The notes below the pieces were generated by a model. It saw only the letters and a program-made list of their open reading frames with translations. It searched no databases and was not told the DNA's origin. This document shows, in pieces, positions 36,269-47,785 of a stretch of DNA of 64,000 bases. The stretch is from Pezizomycotina sp. ARF18 (taxonomy: Eukaryota > Ascomycota), in contig AZLU01000011.1 of the NCBI GenBank assembly GCA_002224055.1, positions 263,968 through 327,967 on the forward strand, written 5' to 3'. Every line of letters starts with the position of its first letter. Within the stretch, counting starts at the first letter, position 1. Both the position numbers and the translations under genes were made by a program.

Positions 36269-36946
36269 TTATCCAGGATTTAAAGCATTCTCCGTCGTTT
36301 TCACCACCGGTCTCGGTTTCCGTATCATAAACACCGTAGTATCAACCTGACTTTCCCCCGCCCGCACGGCACCGTCAAACCTATCCACCTCCTCCCACCC
36401 GAACCTCCTATACAGCTCAAACCCTTTATCAGAAGCCTCAATATACGCCTCCAGCCATCACGATCTGCCAATTCCAACCCCCACTTAATCAACATACTCG
36501 CAGCCCCCTTCCTCTGAAACTCCGGCCTCGTCCCAATAACCTCAAAAAATAATGCGGTCTCTCCCCCATATCTCCTTCCTCTTTTTAATCAACGTCTCAA
36601 AGTAATCTTTACAATCCGCCGCGGTGATTCGGGAGGCCAGGATACGTCGGGTTCCAGTGGTCGTCTATTTTGGTGATTCCGTTTATGGGACCATCCATTT
36701 GCAGAAGGCGATTGTGTTTGGTTTTATACCCCATGTAGGGTCCAGGGTTGAGGGTGTTGAGGGGAGATTATTTTGAGGAAAGCGAGCGCGGGGTCGGAAT
36801 TTCGAGGGTGTTCATGTTTATGGACATTGCATTGTGGAGGGACGCGGGGAAGAGGTCGAGAAGAACTCGTCGGTGAAGGCTTTGAGCCAGATGTCCGAGA
36901 CAGAGGCTGCGTCGGAGGTGTCGCAGGGTTCGAGGTGGAGTGCCAT
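36269..36946 (-). CDS. GNAT-family N-acetyltransferase (second copy type)
   Basis: A second GNAT acetyltransferase, not closely similar to the one at 6 kb. The ATG at 36946 gives LEPCDTSDAASVSDIWLKAF and TDEFF, the usual start of fungal GNATs that begin with a 'D..R/A..I...AF' helix. After several frame changes in the middle, motif A reads VIGTRPEFQRKGAASMLIKW (Q-x-x-G/K-G-A acetyl-CoA loop), followed by GLELADRDGWEAYIEASDKG and FELYRRFGWEEVDRFDG, and a C-terminus VDTTVFMIRKPRPVV. The TAA is at 36269-36271. About 220 residues, as expected. At least four indels. Convergent with the 2OG oxygenase. Confidence 0.8.
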
Positions 36947-36949
36947 TTG

Positions 36950-38180
36950 TAGAATGATTAGCGAAATCGCGCGGATGGTAGTGAAAAGTAATTGAATTGA
37001 TTGAAAAGTGATCCGAACTCGATTCACGACGAGGCCTTGGAAGCTGAGAACGGGGCGCTTTATATAGATATCGGAGACCTCTTATAAGCCTTTTTTGACA
37101 AAACTAGAAAATTATCAGTAAGATTGAAGCCATTTGTTTGAATGATATCGATAAACCGCAATCGAGCAGGGAAAGAGCAATCGGCCTCCGGAACCTTTGC
37201 CTTATTCATACGGCGAGAATGAATCACGAATGCATTTGTGAGACCCGCCATTTGATGACGTGAGTCATGGTCACGATGTTCCGGAAGTGGTGGAGCTTTG
37301 AACGTCGGATTATCGAGATACCCGTTGCGATCGCCTTGAGTGGGGATATGATCAGGTCCCGCAAAACGAATTAAAAAACTCACTCACTAACAATGTCCCT
37401 TCATCTTGATGCTCTAGAATTGATTCTGTTTCGCGAAAACATCTATACTTCGTATCACGGAAACCCACGGAAGCGCAGCATCAAACTAATTCTCTCCCCT
37501 CTTCCTGTATTTTCGACCACGACAGAATGTTCATTCGCCGACTATTACTACGTCACGGAAACTCACGGAAAGTATCACGAAGCTCCTGCCACTGACATAA
37601 GCACAATGTATCTTCGCGTAACGTTACGTGAATGCCACAAGCCGCGTCCATTGACCTGACGCGCTTCAGTGCAGACTGGTCTATAGCTCCACGACATGAA
37701 ATTTTAATAAAGCGAAAGGACGAAAAATATTTTCCCATTGACTATAAATACTCTATCTAAGTCCCAACCTCTCCTTCAAACCTTTCTCTTCTTTCGACTC
37801 TTCCACATTCCATTCTCATCAATCAATCAATCAACCAATTGGCTAGAGAGACTTCATCCACTAATTATAACCATTTGGTTCTATTTTTTTTTTAGCTATC
37901 TCCTTTCTCCAACGTTCTCTCCTTATCCAAATGGTATCCTTCCACTTCTCATCATCATGCTTCTGCATCCATTACGCTAGGCCAGCTGTCCTCTCGCTTG
38001 GATGTTAGCCGAGTCACATCCTTCCTATAGCTGCCCGTCGTAGGGTAGGCAAATAAACAAGACATCCCTGAAGATTAGACCAGCTTTTCACACACAGATG
38101 CCGGTCTATCGCGCTAGAAAGTTTATGTGGAATCCTCCCGCTCCAGCATTGGTATTACCGGTCTAGATTCTAATGCTTTC
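36950..38180. other. spacer, no supported gene
   Basis: Mixed-composition DNA. Open frames of 88-107 codons at 37060-37383 (minus) and 37393-37659 (plus) show no motif. Around 37525-37590 the plus strand has short repeats of 'cacgg(a)aa' type. The region probably includes the promoter of the minus-strand GNAT gene. Confidence 0.4.
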
Positions 38181-38189
38181 CAATTGTCA

Positions 38190-38690
38190 AGTAAGTCTAG
38201 GGGTAGTACTGAACTGGAGTGATTTCGGATGAAGAGTCTTTCCATCTACCACAGTATCTGCGGAAGTCATCCGTGCAGAATTCTCGGCTCCTTTCAGATC
38301 CATGTCGGCAAAGTTTTCCGCACATCGTCGTCTAACAGCTCGTTAGCGATGTTCGGACCCTCCAACTTCCGGAGGGCCTCCATTCCATCGCGTTGTCCGT
38401 CTAGGTTCAACGTTGATCCTCCTCTTATATTCTGTTCCTTAATACAGACGAAGTTATCAAGAAAACATCCCACTATCCCGCAAACCGCGCAAACCTCGAT
38501 CAGTATATGGGAACCTGCGCTGGCGATAGATGAAGGCGTGATCTTGTCGGTTCCATCTCGAGGAGGAACTTCGCAAGATCAAGGAGAACGAGTTGCCTGT
38601 GGGAGCTATCATCCGGACATCTCACTCGCAGTTCCGACTTCGCTCTGGTCTCCATGTACAGCTCCCCTGCTGCGATCACGTTAATAAGGT
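38190..38690 (-). CDS. coding-like fragment of unknown function
   Basis: Not recognised. On the minus strand an uninterrupted 80-plus-codon frame (about 38565 down to 38315) contains ITPSSIASAGSHILIEVCAV, CGIVGCFLDNFVCIKEQNIR and GMEALRKLEGPNIANELLDD. A second frame upstream reads NVIAAGELYMETRAKSELRV, and one downstream reads ADMDLKGAENSARMTSADTV. The composition looks protein-like and the pieces follow each other, so this may be one frameshifted gene or the remains of one. The opposite strand also has a long open frame (38229-38684), which weakens the call. No start or stop can be set. Confidence 0.28.
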
Positions 38691-38699
38691 ACGTTGGCG

Positions 38700-40200
38700 G
38701 TAAATCAGCGCCAGATCATCCTTTCTACTGGATATTTTCTGTCTCAATCTATTTCCTTATACTTAATAGGAGCCTTGCTAACTGCGGAAGATTCTCATTC
38801 TAGCCTTTCCTTTCCGCCTTTCTTTCGCCTTCTCTCCACTCCTTGTCCCTTTTTCTTTCCTTCCCGTCCTTCTTATGCCCTTTCTTTTATTCTATTATTT
38901 ACTTATCCTTTCCTTTTATTGATATCGCACTGTTCACAACAGAAGCGGCAGCGCGCGGATGTGGCCGGACAAACACTCATAGTTACCTGGACACGACGTT
39001 GGGGACGATAGAACAAAGAATCATAGCAAGGAAGCAACGCTTCGACGATATTCTTGGCATCTTGATACTACTTAACCAAAGACATAAAACCGTACGAAGC
39101 CGGATACATATTCTGGGTAACCCAACTGGAACTTGAACCATAAAGTATAGAGACAAATTTTTCATGGTACAAAACATATTAACTCAGATGGCATATGCTA
39201 TAACTGCTGGCTCTCTGATGGCACGAGATACGTAACTGCCCGCGCCAAAACTAACATAGTATCGAAGCGAAGGAAGCCCTACGGGGAAAGTTGGGAAACC
39301 ATTGCCGGAGAAAGTGGAAGTGTATACTTGATACGCGGGGTTTCAAACTTTAGGTATTTCTGGGACAAAATATTCCAATAGCAGCTCCGCTATCCTATAC
39401 ATAAGTTATTCCTGGGTTCTGATTCTATAAAAAGACTCCTACAGGCAGCCTATCAAATAGTAGTGATGCATAACCTTTTCTTCCTTAGTTTTCGCTACTG
39501 CAATGATATAATATCAAACAATGATTACCCTTTTCTTTGGGCATAGTAATAAACTGTTCAAGTCGATTCCCTCAGCTTAATCAAGCTAGTAAATAGCCCG
39601 AGTTTCTTATCATACTGGTCACTTCGCTAGTATTATCTGAGGCTTTCACTCCAGGTATAGTCACCGCGACGGCAGAGCTGCCATCGGGGACTCCGCCCGT
39701 CGAGATCCCGGAAATCCCGGGGTTGGAGAAAAAAATAGTTTGGCTAGGCATATTTTTCGTGACGTATGGATAATAGGGCTGCACCAAACCCACTTTGACC
39801 GCCAAAGCCCCACCTACTGCCAAACTTGCATCCCGTGTGAAAGTTATCGGGACATCAAGTTCAAAGGAAAACAGGATTGTTTAAATTTGATAGTGATTGG
39901 TCAAACCGCAGGAACCGCACGAATTATAACACCCAAGAGTGGTAATGTCCAAGACGTCCTCGATGGACTGGCTAAGAAATTGAACTGGAAAGAAGAATTT
40001 TAGTCTCGGAACGCGTGATAAACCTCAACCATACGTTTCCCAAGAAAGATGGACCGACCTCTAACTATGTTTTGAGGAACTTCGCATCAGGATAGGGACC
40101 CAAGGATCAAATAAAGAGGCCTTGACCGAGACGAACGCTTACCTGAGTGAGTGGTGAAAACAAGAGAAAACGATACCGACATGTTCGATTATTATTTTTC
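38700..40200. other. unresolved region with weak coding signals on both strands
   Basis: AT-rich to 39.5 kb. Between 39581 and 40003 both strands have coding-like frames: minus 39823-39581 (hydrophobic start, then ISGISTGGVPDGSSAVAVTI) and plus 39740-40003, ending RIITPKSGNVQDVLDGLAKK and LNWKEEF. I cannot choose between them and recognise neither. Confidence 0.25.
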
Positions 40201-40369
40201 CATAGAGTTGGATAGACTTTCTTAGTACTTACACATCTTCAAGATGAATACATCGAACCATATCTTACTACGAACTTGCCCCGTCACCCATTCTTGGATA
40301 GTTGGGCGACAAGGTTACCAGAACCCCAAAAGACACGCCACCGGCGACGATGCAAAATCCCCATTCCCC

Positions 40370-42190
40370 CAGAGGTTATCACGAAGGGATTCTACTCCCC
40401 AAGTCCGGAGGATGCTTAATACTGTATTGGTTAATATCGATATTATTATAATCTTCCTGGTCTATGCTGAAAAACGAGTTACTCATCTCCGGCTTTCTCA
40501 ACGGTACGGAGGCTTCGTCGAACGAAATTTCGTTCCCTGGGATTGGACACGAATGACCTAAAAAACAATACATAAGAAGTCACGAAAACAAATTCACAGT
40601 CAACCTCGACGATACCGACGTCAACAATTCTTCTTTCATCCAATATCTGCTACATGTGGTTTACTGTTACGCTTTCCTGCTAAACCCCATGTACACATAA
40701 GTCACACTCGAGCAGCCTCCGGACGCCGTTTATTCTCATAATTAAGCTGAGATTTTTGAAAGAAACTATAATCAAGAGATGATCGTTCTTTCGCTTCCAT
40801 TATCCGACGCGGGACAAAGAGGGTTGCCATAGCGCTAACCGGGGTTTGTTTCGCCTCATAGTATTCCCGGAGATCATGCTCCAGCAAACCGCCGCCGATC
40901 TGCATAAATTGCTAGACCAGTGGGCATCCAGAAGTCTATGTGTCCAGATAGGGGACAAGCAAAGGTCACCTCATGATATCTAAGCCATAGTTAAATGTAT
41001 CTTAGTTAAACTCGCTCCTTCGAATCGGAGGTGGTGATGAAGACGAGGAAGTGGCAATGGCGGAGTCGGAGGGGTTAAGGAGGAAGCTGACGACGGTAAC
41101 TACAAAATAAGCGGCGATATCAAAAAGGAGGCTAAAGCCAATACGTCGCGCGTTATAAAACTTAAGCACTGTGCGGCAGAGATGAATACGGTCCTTTCAA
41201 GATAGCACTTAAAAAAAAAAAAAAAGAAGCATCACCACAGACAATCTGATGGAACAAAAAAAAACAGGCAACTTGAAAAACGTCAGTCGCGTCATCCATA
41301 CCACCAGATCTAAACGAAAAAAAGTCCCGAGAAGCATGGTACACCTCGTCCCAGATCAGAAAACATCGCAGACACGATAATCTAGATTCAGGAGTAGAAC
41401 CGTACGATAACATTAATTCCCAGTTTTCCGACAATGAGGTTCTTTCCGCTATCTTATACATCAACGAAACAGACAAAACGCAACAGGCACGGAGGTCTCC
41501 TTGCAGTCTGATAACCAATCTCCCTGTATTGAATCCAGAAGAATACTATAAACCAAATCAAACTCACAAACCCGTGGAAACACCGTGGATACAGTTTCCA
41601 AGGAGCACACAACAAAAACATCAGTCCCCTTCGAATCTAATATTACCAGGGTCTAAATCAACAGCCTTGAGGAAGCCGCGATATGTAGTATCCCGTGGTA
41701 AACCGTATGATACCAGCAGTAATTCCCCATCGCTGACAAAAATGGGGTTTGCTTCTTATAAAAACAACTAACGCATAAGTCCCAGTAGTCCAAGAAGGCG
41801 AGAGGACTGCGCTAGAAAACAAACGAGAATGATAAAGAGCAGAAGGAAAAGTTACGCGATTACGCAGACCACTAAGAAACAATCTTTGAACTTTTTTGCT
41901 ACGTCTATAGACACAACTCGACGTCTTTGATCGCCAGATAGTCCTCGGGGTGCACCAGCAGGCTTGAGTTTCGGTATAGCCTCTCATTCGCCAGATCCAC
42001 GAACGTTTGGTTGACATGAACGCGAAAACTTACTCGGTCCGATGAAACGTAAATGGAATCAAAACCCACAAACCACCCGAAACTCTCTAATAAAACGCTC
42101 TACGAAAAAATCCAGGAGCCCTGTCACGAAGAAATGCCAGTCACCTGCGAGTCTGATAATCACAGTCTCGCCCTCAACGAAAAACAATTT
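40370..42190 (-). pseudogene. scattered minus-strand coding-like fragments, possibly one decayed or heavily frameshifted gene
   Basis: Not recognised. Reading the minus strand 5' to 3': near 42130-42020 a frame after a TTTTTTCGTAG acceptor gives SVLLESFGWFVGFDSIYVSS, then FRVHVNQTFVDLANERLYRN and SLLVHPEDYLAIKDVELC. At 41518-41162 is a 118-codon frame; at 40905-40702 GGGLLEHDLREYYEAKQTPV and MEAKERSSLDYSFFQKSQLN. Near 40650-40560 is ILDERRIVDVGIVEVDCEFV; and near 40560-40385 GNEISFDEASVPLRKPEMSN. A stop interrupts the reading near 40650, and no family motif is visible. The pieces may belong to one or more genes. I label it as broken because I cannot give an intact reading; consensus errors would also explain this. 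Confidence 0.3.
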
Positions 42191-42260
42191 TGTATAAGTA
42201 GTCAGTCTCGTAAATAAATTTGTATTGTTCGTTATTCCTTATGTATGTACGGTATACTAC

Positions 42261-42262
<2 letters not shown>

Positions 42263-42294
<32 letters not shown>
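42263..42294. repeat. poly(A) tract, 32 nt
   Basis: Uninterrupted A32, about 290 nt downstream of the GH55 stop codon (which is on the minus strand, so the tract is T-rich on the gene's sense strand). Confidence 0.95.
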
Positions 42295-42296
<2 letters not shown>

Positions 42297-42583
42297 CTAA
42301 CTAAAAACCAAAGAAAAACAATCCAATTGAGATCCTATTGATCCTTATTTTTTGTCCAATTCCAAATATGTATTGTAGAAAAGTAAAACAATCATCGTGA
42401 CCATGCATCAATTCCAATTTATGTAAGAAGGTTATGTAAAGTATGCCATCATTCCAATAAGTGGTAAAGAGTAAGAGCTGAACAATTTGAATCCAAACCA
42501 AACCTAAAAAGAGAAGCAAAGAGGTCTCAAACCATTCCTATAGCAATATTCAATTGTAAAATAAAAAACCCTTCACATACCCT

Positions 42584-45500
42584 TTAATTCCCCTTCGCAA
42601 TCAGCGCCACAACGTCTCCGTAAACGCTCGGGATGCCAGTATGTGAGACCCCACCGTTAATGACCCCGTTGCTAACAAGCATGGTCGCCGTCCCGATCGT
42701 GTTCAGATTGTACAGGACGACATTCCTATTGGTCCGTCGAGGCTGACCATGCTCTGCTGGCATGTCCTGGGGTCGATGCAAGACTGGCCGTAGTTGGAGA
42801 AGAAGCTGTACAGGCCCGCGCCGTAGACAGGATGTCGTGGCTATTAACCACGCGCAGGCCCCAGGCCATGTAGCAGCTTTCGCCGGAGCAGTTCGAGAAC
42901 GTGGGGTCCTTCAGGCTGGACTGCGGAGGGAAGACAGCCGTCGAGCGCGGGCTTGGCGCCATGTATGGAGTTTCACTCTGGAATAACGAGAAGATGAATT
43001 AGTATTACTTTCACTTGAATGAATAGAAAATAAAGTGTATCGTACCTGAATCATGCCCGCAAATACATTCGCCGCATTGCTAAATTGGTAGTTGTACAGC
43101 TGGTTGTGTTCAGCAGCCGTCCCATAAAGCCAAACGGGTCCGTTGCCTTCAACGAGGAGGCCGCGACCGGAGTAAAGAGAGATCTGGTTGTGGCCGGAGC
43201 TGTCGAGGTCGTGGTCGGATGTCCAGAACCAATTGTTCTCGCAGTAGACGGACCCACCAGAGGTGATATGCACGAGCATGAAAGCCGTAATGCAATTAGG
43301 GTTGATCGGCGTCGGCGCGTTGGGATTCTTGTACAGACATTATCCTGTTGCCTGTTCCCGCGGGACCCTCCAATCCTAACGTGTACGTCCCACATGCCAT
43401 TGCAGCCTTGAGACTTCTGGCGAGGTTCCACTCGATGCCGACAGCGCCAGGAGCGTTTCCATTGGATGAAACAATGAGATCAGACAGCTCTACACATCCG
43501 ACGGCACCCTTCTGGCCAACTTGGACGATCGGTTGAGGATTCGACGTCGTCTGGAAGTTTCCCCCAAATCCCATAATGACGCTCCACGCTTCACCGGTAA
43601 TTTTGACGCCTGAAAGCTCATGTTAGTCTCAAGATTTTCTAACAAGAAAGGACTTCTCTTACCAGAGGGAATCACAAGGGTTCTGCTGATCCTGTAAATG
43701 CCATGATCCAGGTAAATAACTTTGCCATTGTTAACGTTCGCGTTTACCAAGTTCTGTAAGCACTGCAGTCATCCGCGTTCCCGTTGCCAGCACATCCACT
43801 ACCCTTCGCGCTCACAATATTACCTGCCGCAAGTTTCTCATACTGCGGCCTCGAGGACTCAAAGATGGTGGCAGAATTCGACCAACGAAGCGACTGCGGC
43901 TTCTGGGGGACGTAGCTTGAAGTCCCATCTTTGGGGAAAGAGGTTCGCGAGAAGTAATTGGAGGACGAGCTGGCAGTATACTCTGCTCCAGTACCCACAG
44001 CTGGACCGTGCCAGCACCAGCACCACCAGCTAGGGTGATCGAGTTGTCTGGAGACTTGACAATCTGGGCGACATTGGTCCAGTACAAGTTGTCGATGATG
44101 AGCGAGCCTCCGCCAGAAGGAGTGGTGCTTGTCGTGCGAGCCAACTTGATACCGATGGGCGTCGAGTTGATCGTGCAATCCAAGAGAATCGCGGAGCCAA
44201 CCTGGACGGGGTTTTGGCTTGCCTGCCCGTTGCTCAGGTCGATGCCGACACCGCAGTGGTTAAACTGAGCCGTCTTGAAGGTCCCTATATTTGAATGTTA
44301 ATTAGATAACGGATGAGAGTAAGCGGATGACTTACAAGCCCAATCCCAAAGCATGTTAATGCCGGTTGCGCAATTGTTGAAGACAAGGTTGCGGGTCGTG
44401 AATTGTTGGTTTCCAATGGTCATGCCAATCTTGCCTCATTGAACCTCAAGTCGGACAGCCAGCCGCCGGAACCGTTTTCCATGAAAATGCCTAAGGTTAT
44501 GTCAGATTTCTGACCAGAATATTGGGGATTGATGATGGCGTTGTATTTTTACCTTGATGCTGACTTCCTGTGCCAAGGATGAAGCTAAATTTCTGTCAGC
44601 TGCGGTCTGTTCACAAAGTTAGGGTTCGCACTTACTCAATGTTGAACAATGAGGTAGCTTGCGCGACCTGCCAAGGATACCAGTGATACCGCTGCCGGGC
44701 CCACCAGTCTGCAGCAAATGTTAGCGAACCATTATACTTCTCTTATGCTTTGTCATTTTTCTCTTGAAAGAACAGGGGCTGCGAGATTGTTAAGTCGTAC
44801 CAAGTCAATGTAGAAGTTGCGGACGGCCTTGAAAAAGTCTGCTCAATAATTAAAATCCGCATCTACTCTACTAATAGTGTCTTTATCGGAGACTCACTGT
44901 TCTGGTTCGTGTACCTAGATAAAAGGCCGTTAGCTTCATGATACTTAAACTATAAAAAAGACGGCATTACAGGGAGCTTACCAATTGACACCTCCTGGTC
45001 CATACGGATCTATTTGAAATTTGATCAGCTTCCCACAAATATTCAAGAGATGTAGGATGAAGTATGCTTACTAGAATCCAACACAGCTATCCCTGGAAGT
45101 TCGAGCTAGCCTTGAGCGTCGGCCTGTTCGTAACGCTACCGACCAGCTGGGTGTAGTAGTATATGATGATCGGGGTAGAAACGACGTACGTCCCGGGAGG
45201 GAAGTAGACGACAGCCGGCGAGACCGTGCTCGAGTCGCAGCCCTGACCGCAGCGGGCACCTGAGGAAATGGCAGCGTTGATCGCGGCAGTATCGTCGGTC
45301 ACGCCATCACCTGAGAGTACAATCGTTAGCCTTGAAATTTTCCCTCCCACCGGAATCTGAAGCTGTTGTAGTACATACCTCTAGCACCAAAGTCCTTGAC
45401 GTTCCTGAAAACCTGGTAACCCGCGCCGGAGGGATTGTAGGGAGCAGAGCCGCGGTGGGGGATGCTGTTGAGCCAGAAGCCGTCCGCTACGCTGACCTGA

Positions 45501-45680
45501 GGGGTAAAAATATTCTGGTCGACCTGGCGTTCGTAGACGAGTGCACGCGACCTTGAGATATCTGCGTAATCCGGGGACTGGATGTTGATCCTTGCTGCTG
45601 CTGGATAGGCGAGGTGCTGCACAGGGGCAGACCGGCTGCCAGCAGCGAGATTATTGTGGTGAACTGCTGGAGCAACCCAT
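42584..45680 (-). CDS. GH55 exo-beta-1,3-glucanase, secreted
   Basis: Glycoside hydrolase family 55 enzymes degrade beta-1,3-glucan (laminarin, fungal or plant wall glucan) outside the cell; the fold is two right-handed beta-helices. ATG 45680 plus one missing G gives a good signal peptide (MGLLQQFTTIISLLAAGLP). The mature part begins after APVQHLAYPAAARIN; then FWLNSIPHRGSAPYNPSGAG and YQVFRNVKDFGARG lead into GDGVTDDTAAINAAISSGAR, the first pectate-lyase-like repeat, then YFPPGTYVVSTPIIIYYYTQ, DPYGPGGVNWYTNQ, TGSQHQGIFMENGSGGWLSD, and GVGIDLSNGQASQNPVQVGS. The second helix has NGKVIYLDHGIYRISRTLVI, WDVHVRIGGSRG, CYMAWGLRVVNS and a C-terminus ending GIPSVYGDVVALIAKGN before TAA 42584. Many short exons with GT-AG introns lie between 43.0 and 45.4 kb, and several indels. 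About 800 residues, normal for fungal GH55. Confidence 0.9.
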
Positions 45681-45699
45681 CTTCGATTGCTTTCGGAGG

Positions 45700-47780
45700 G
45701 GGTAGCACAAGGTTAGGTAGGTCCTTTTCTTTCCTTGATGCCGATGTCGATGATAAAACGCTGCTGTCAGAAACAAAGATGCAGGATAGGATGTATTTGC
45801 GAAGAAAAGGAGGTGTAGAGACTAAGGTTAAAGCTTAGAAGAGATGGAAGTGGCGTTTTGACGTTCTTTTTAAATTAAAAAACAAAACCTGGGTTTTGGA
45901 GATCTTCGATGAGGGATATATAAGTATAGTATATTTCCTTAGGTACCTTTGGTCTAGATGTACAGATGATAAGAGTAGTGAGTGACCGGTCAGTGGTCGA
46001 CGGTCGTTATTGTTTCTGAGTGGTTAAAGGTCGGCAGTTGATGGCAAGTGGTGGTGGAATTTATTTTATTAGCATTTTATTTTATTTTATTTTATTTTAT
46101 TTTAATTTTTCCATGGTCCCCTTACGGTCCTTCCTCCGAAGTCCCTCTTCCCCCCCTTTTATAATTTCGAGGAGAGGTCACGACCTCGACTGCCAACCAG
46201 GTCAGCAGAACAGCCAAACATTCCTACCAGTCCAAACAAAATGCCAATAAATCGAAAACAAGCACTGCAACAATCACTCTTTGCCTCCCCATGCTGCCAT
46301 TTTCCATAGCTCTTGTTCTTCTTCCTCTGCAGCAGGCAAGGGTACTTCGCATCTATGCTAGAGGTTACATGCATATACAACTCGTGGCGTTTTCCTGCTT
46401 TTCTTGGTCTCGTCCATCTTTTTTTCGTCCAATCTCGCGTTCGGCGTCGACCGCTTCAAGGACTAGCTTCAAGCACCTGCAGGCGCAGCAGAAACATCTC
46501 TGCCATTCCTTACCGATGCGTCTCACATTCTCGACGTCATGCATTTTTCTTCCGATGTCAAAAAGTTGCGCCTTTATCCGTATCCCGCGTCCTTGCATCC
46601 TGATTCCTTGTGTTACACCAAACTTACATCTCTTTGAATGTTTCAAAGGGAAAAGGTGCAGTGTTCTTCGGTCGCACATGAGATATTTCTCTCAAGACAG
46701 TTCCTTTGAAGACGTTCATGATCTTCATCTCGAGTCTACCAGCGAGTTTGAGGCCATGCCTCTTCGAGTGGTCTTCCTCCTGCGACCATGGGAAGAATTT
46801 TCACGGAGACGGCAGAGACGCTACCTACCCGGTCGGCACGGTTAAATTCAAGCTCGAAGAAGAGGACTTCGACTCCTTCCTTGAAGGCCTAGGCTTCACG
46901 TGCGAAGTCGAACGGCAACGAAGAAAACCCTCACATGAAGAACATTTCACATCGTGGAAACCTGGGGTATGCGAGAGGGAAGGAAGTTGCCGTCACCATC
47001 TTCGCACTACTTACCTCGAGACAGACGATCGGGGCGGCCGACCGTTGCAAGGGGTGGGAAAGTTGACCGCAGAGTGAAGACGGAAAGCAAGATAAAATAC
47101 CTCGCATTTTACCTCGTTATCCCGTACAGTACATGGTCGTGATCTCCAAGTCAAATTTCCAGGGATCAAGGGCCGGAGCTGTTAAAACTGGGGGGGAAGA
47201 CAGTATGCAGCAAGGGCAGGTGGTGTTCGGCTGATCATAGCGGGCTGCAGGTTTGGGTTCACGCGACTTTCAAGGTTTAGGCCATCTGGAAGAAAAAGAG
47301 CTCACGTTCGCCAAAGACCAGGGCACCTTTGGAGGATTCCTCTCGCCAGCAAATATTGTATCGAAACGATCTTGTACTCTGCTTGAGTATTTCTTGCCAA
47401 TAGGCCTACTACTTTATACTTCTATTTCGATTCTATATTTGGTTATGTACGCATACGATATCCTATACGCATGCTGGTAGAGGTGTTTTTTTTTTTTTTT
47501 TTTTAATAGCGGCTCTAGTAATTTTTCGCTTACAACCTGCCTTCGTGGGTTAAAGGGGGGAGAAGGGTTTGATGACGAGCCTTTTAACGTTTAATGGCCA
47601 CCTTTCCTTCGGGCCTCGGCACAATAATCTGCAGTTTACTTAGCACAGCCAATTTTTTTTTTTTTTATGCCGGCGCAGAAACCACCTTCGTATCACGATT
47701 ATTTTTTCTTCACGACAAGCATCTTCCTTCACCCTTCAATTCATCCCCTTACCATCCATCCATAATTGAGATTGAATCTA
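45700..47780. other. spacer between divergent GH55 and thioesterase genes
   Basis: About 2.1 kb. A (TTTTA)n repeat lies at about 46059-46105. Between 46291 and 47142 several long overlapping frames exist: plus 46291-46845 with a hydrophobic start, plus 46706-47077 with EEEDFDSFLEGLGFTCEVER, and minus 46365-46679. None has a recognised motif, and no two join cleanly. A small gene here is possible. T20 lies near 47486-47505. Confidence 0.35.
46059..46105. repeat. (TTTTA)n microsatellite
   Basis: Imperfect pentanucleotide repeat of TTTTA/ATTTT units, about 380 nt upstream of the GH55 start on the other strand. Confidence 0.85.
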
Positions 47781-47785
47781 CTGCC

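Noticed and set aside
46291-46845. 184-codon plus-strand frame with hydrophobic start
   Set aside because: No motif, composition changes along it, and overlapping frames on both strands are equally open.
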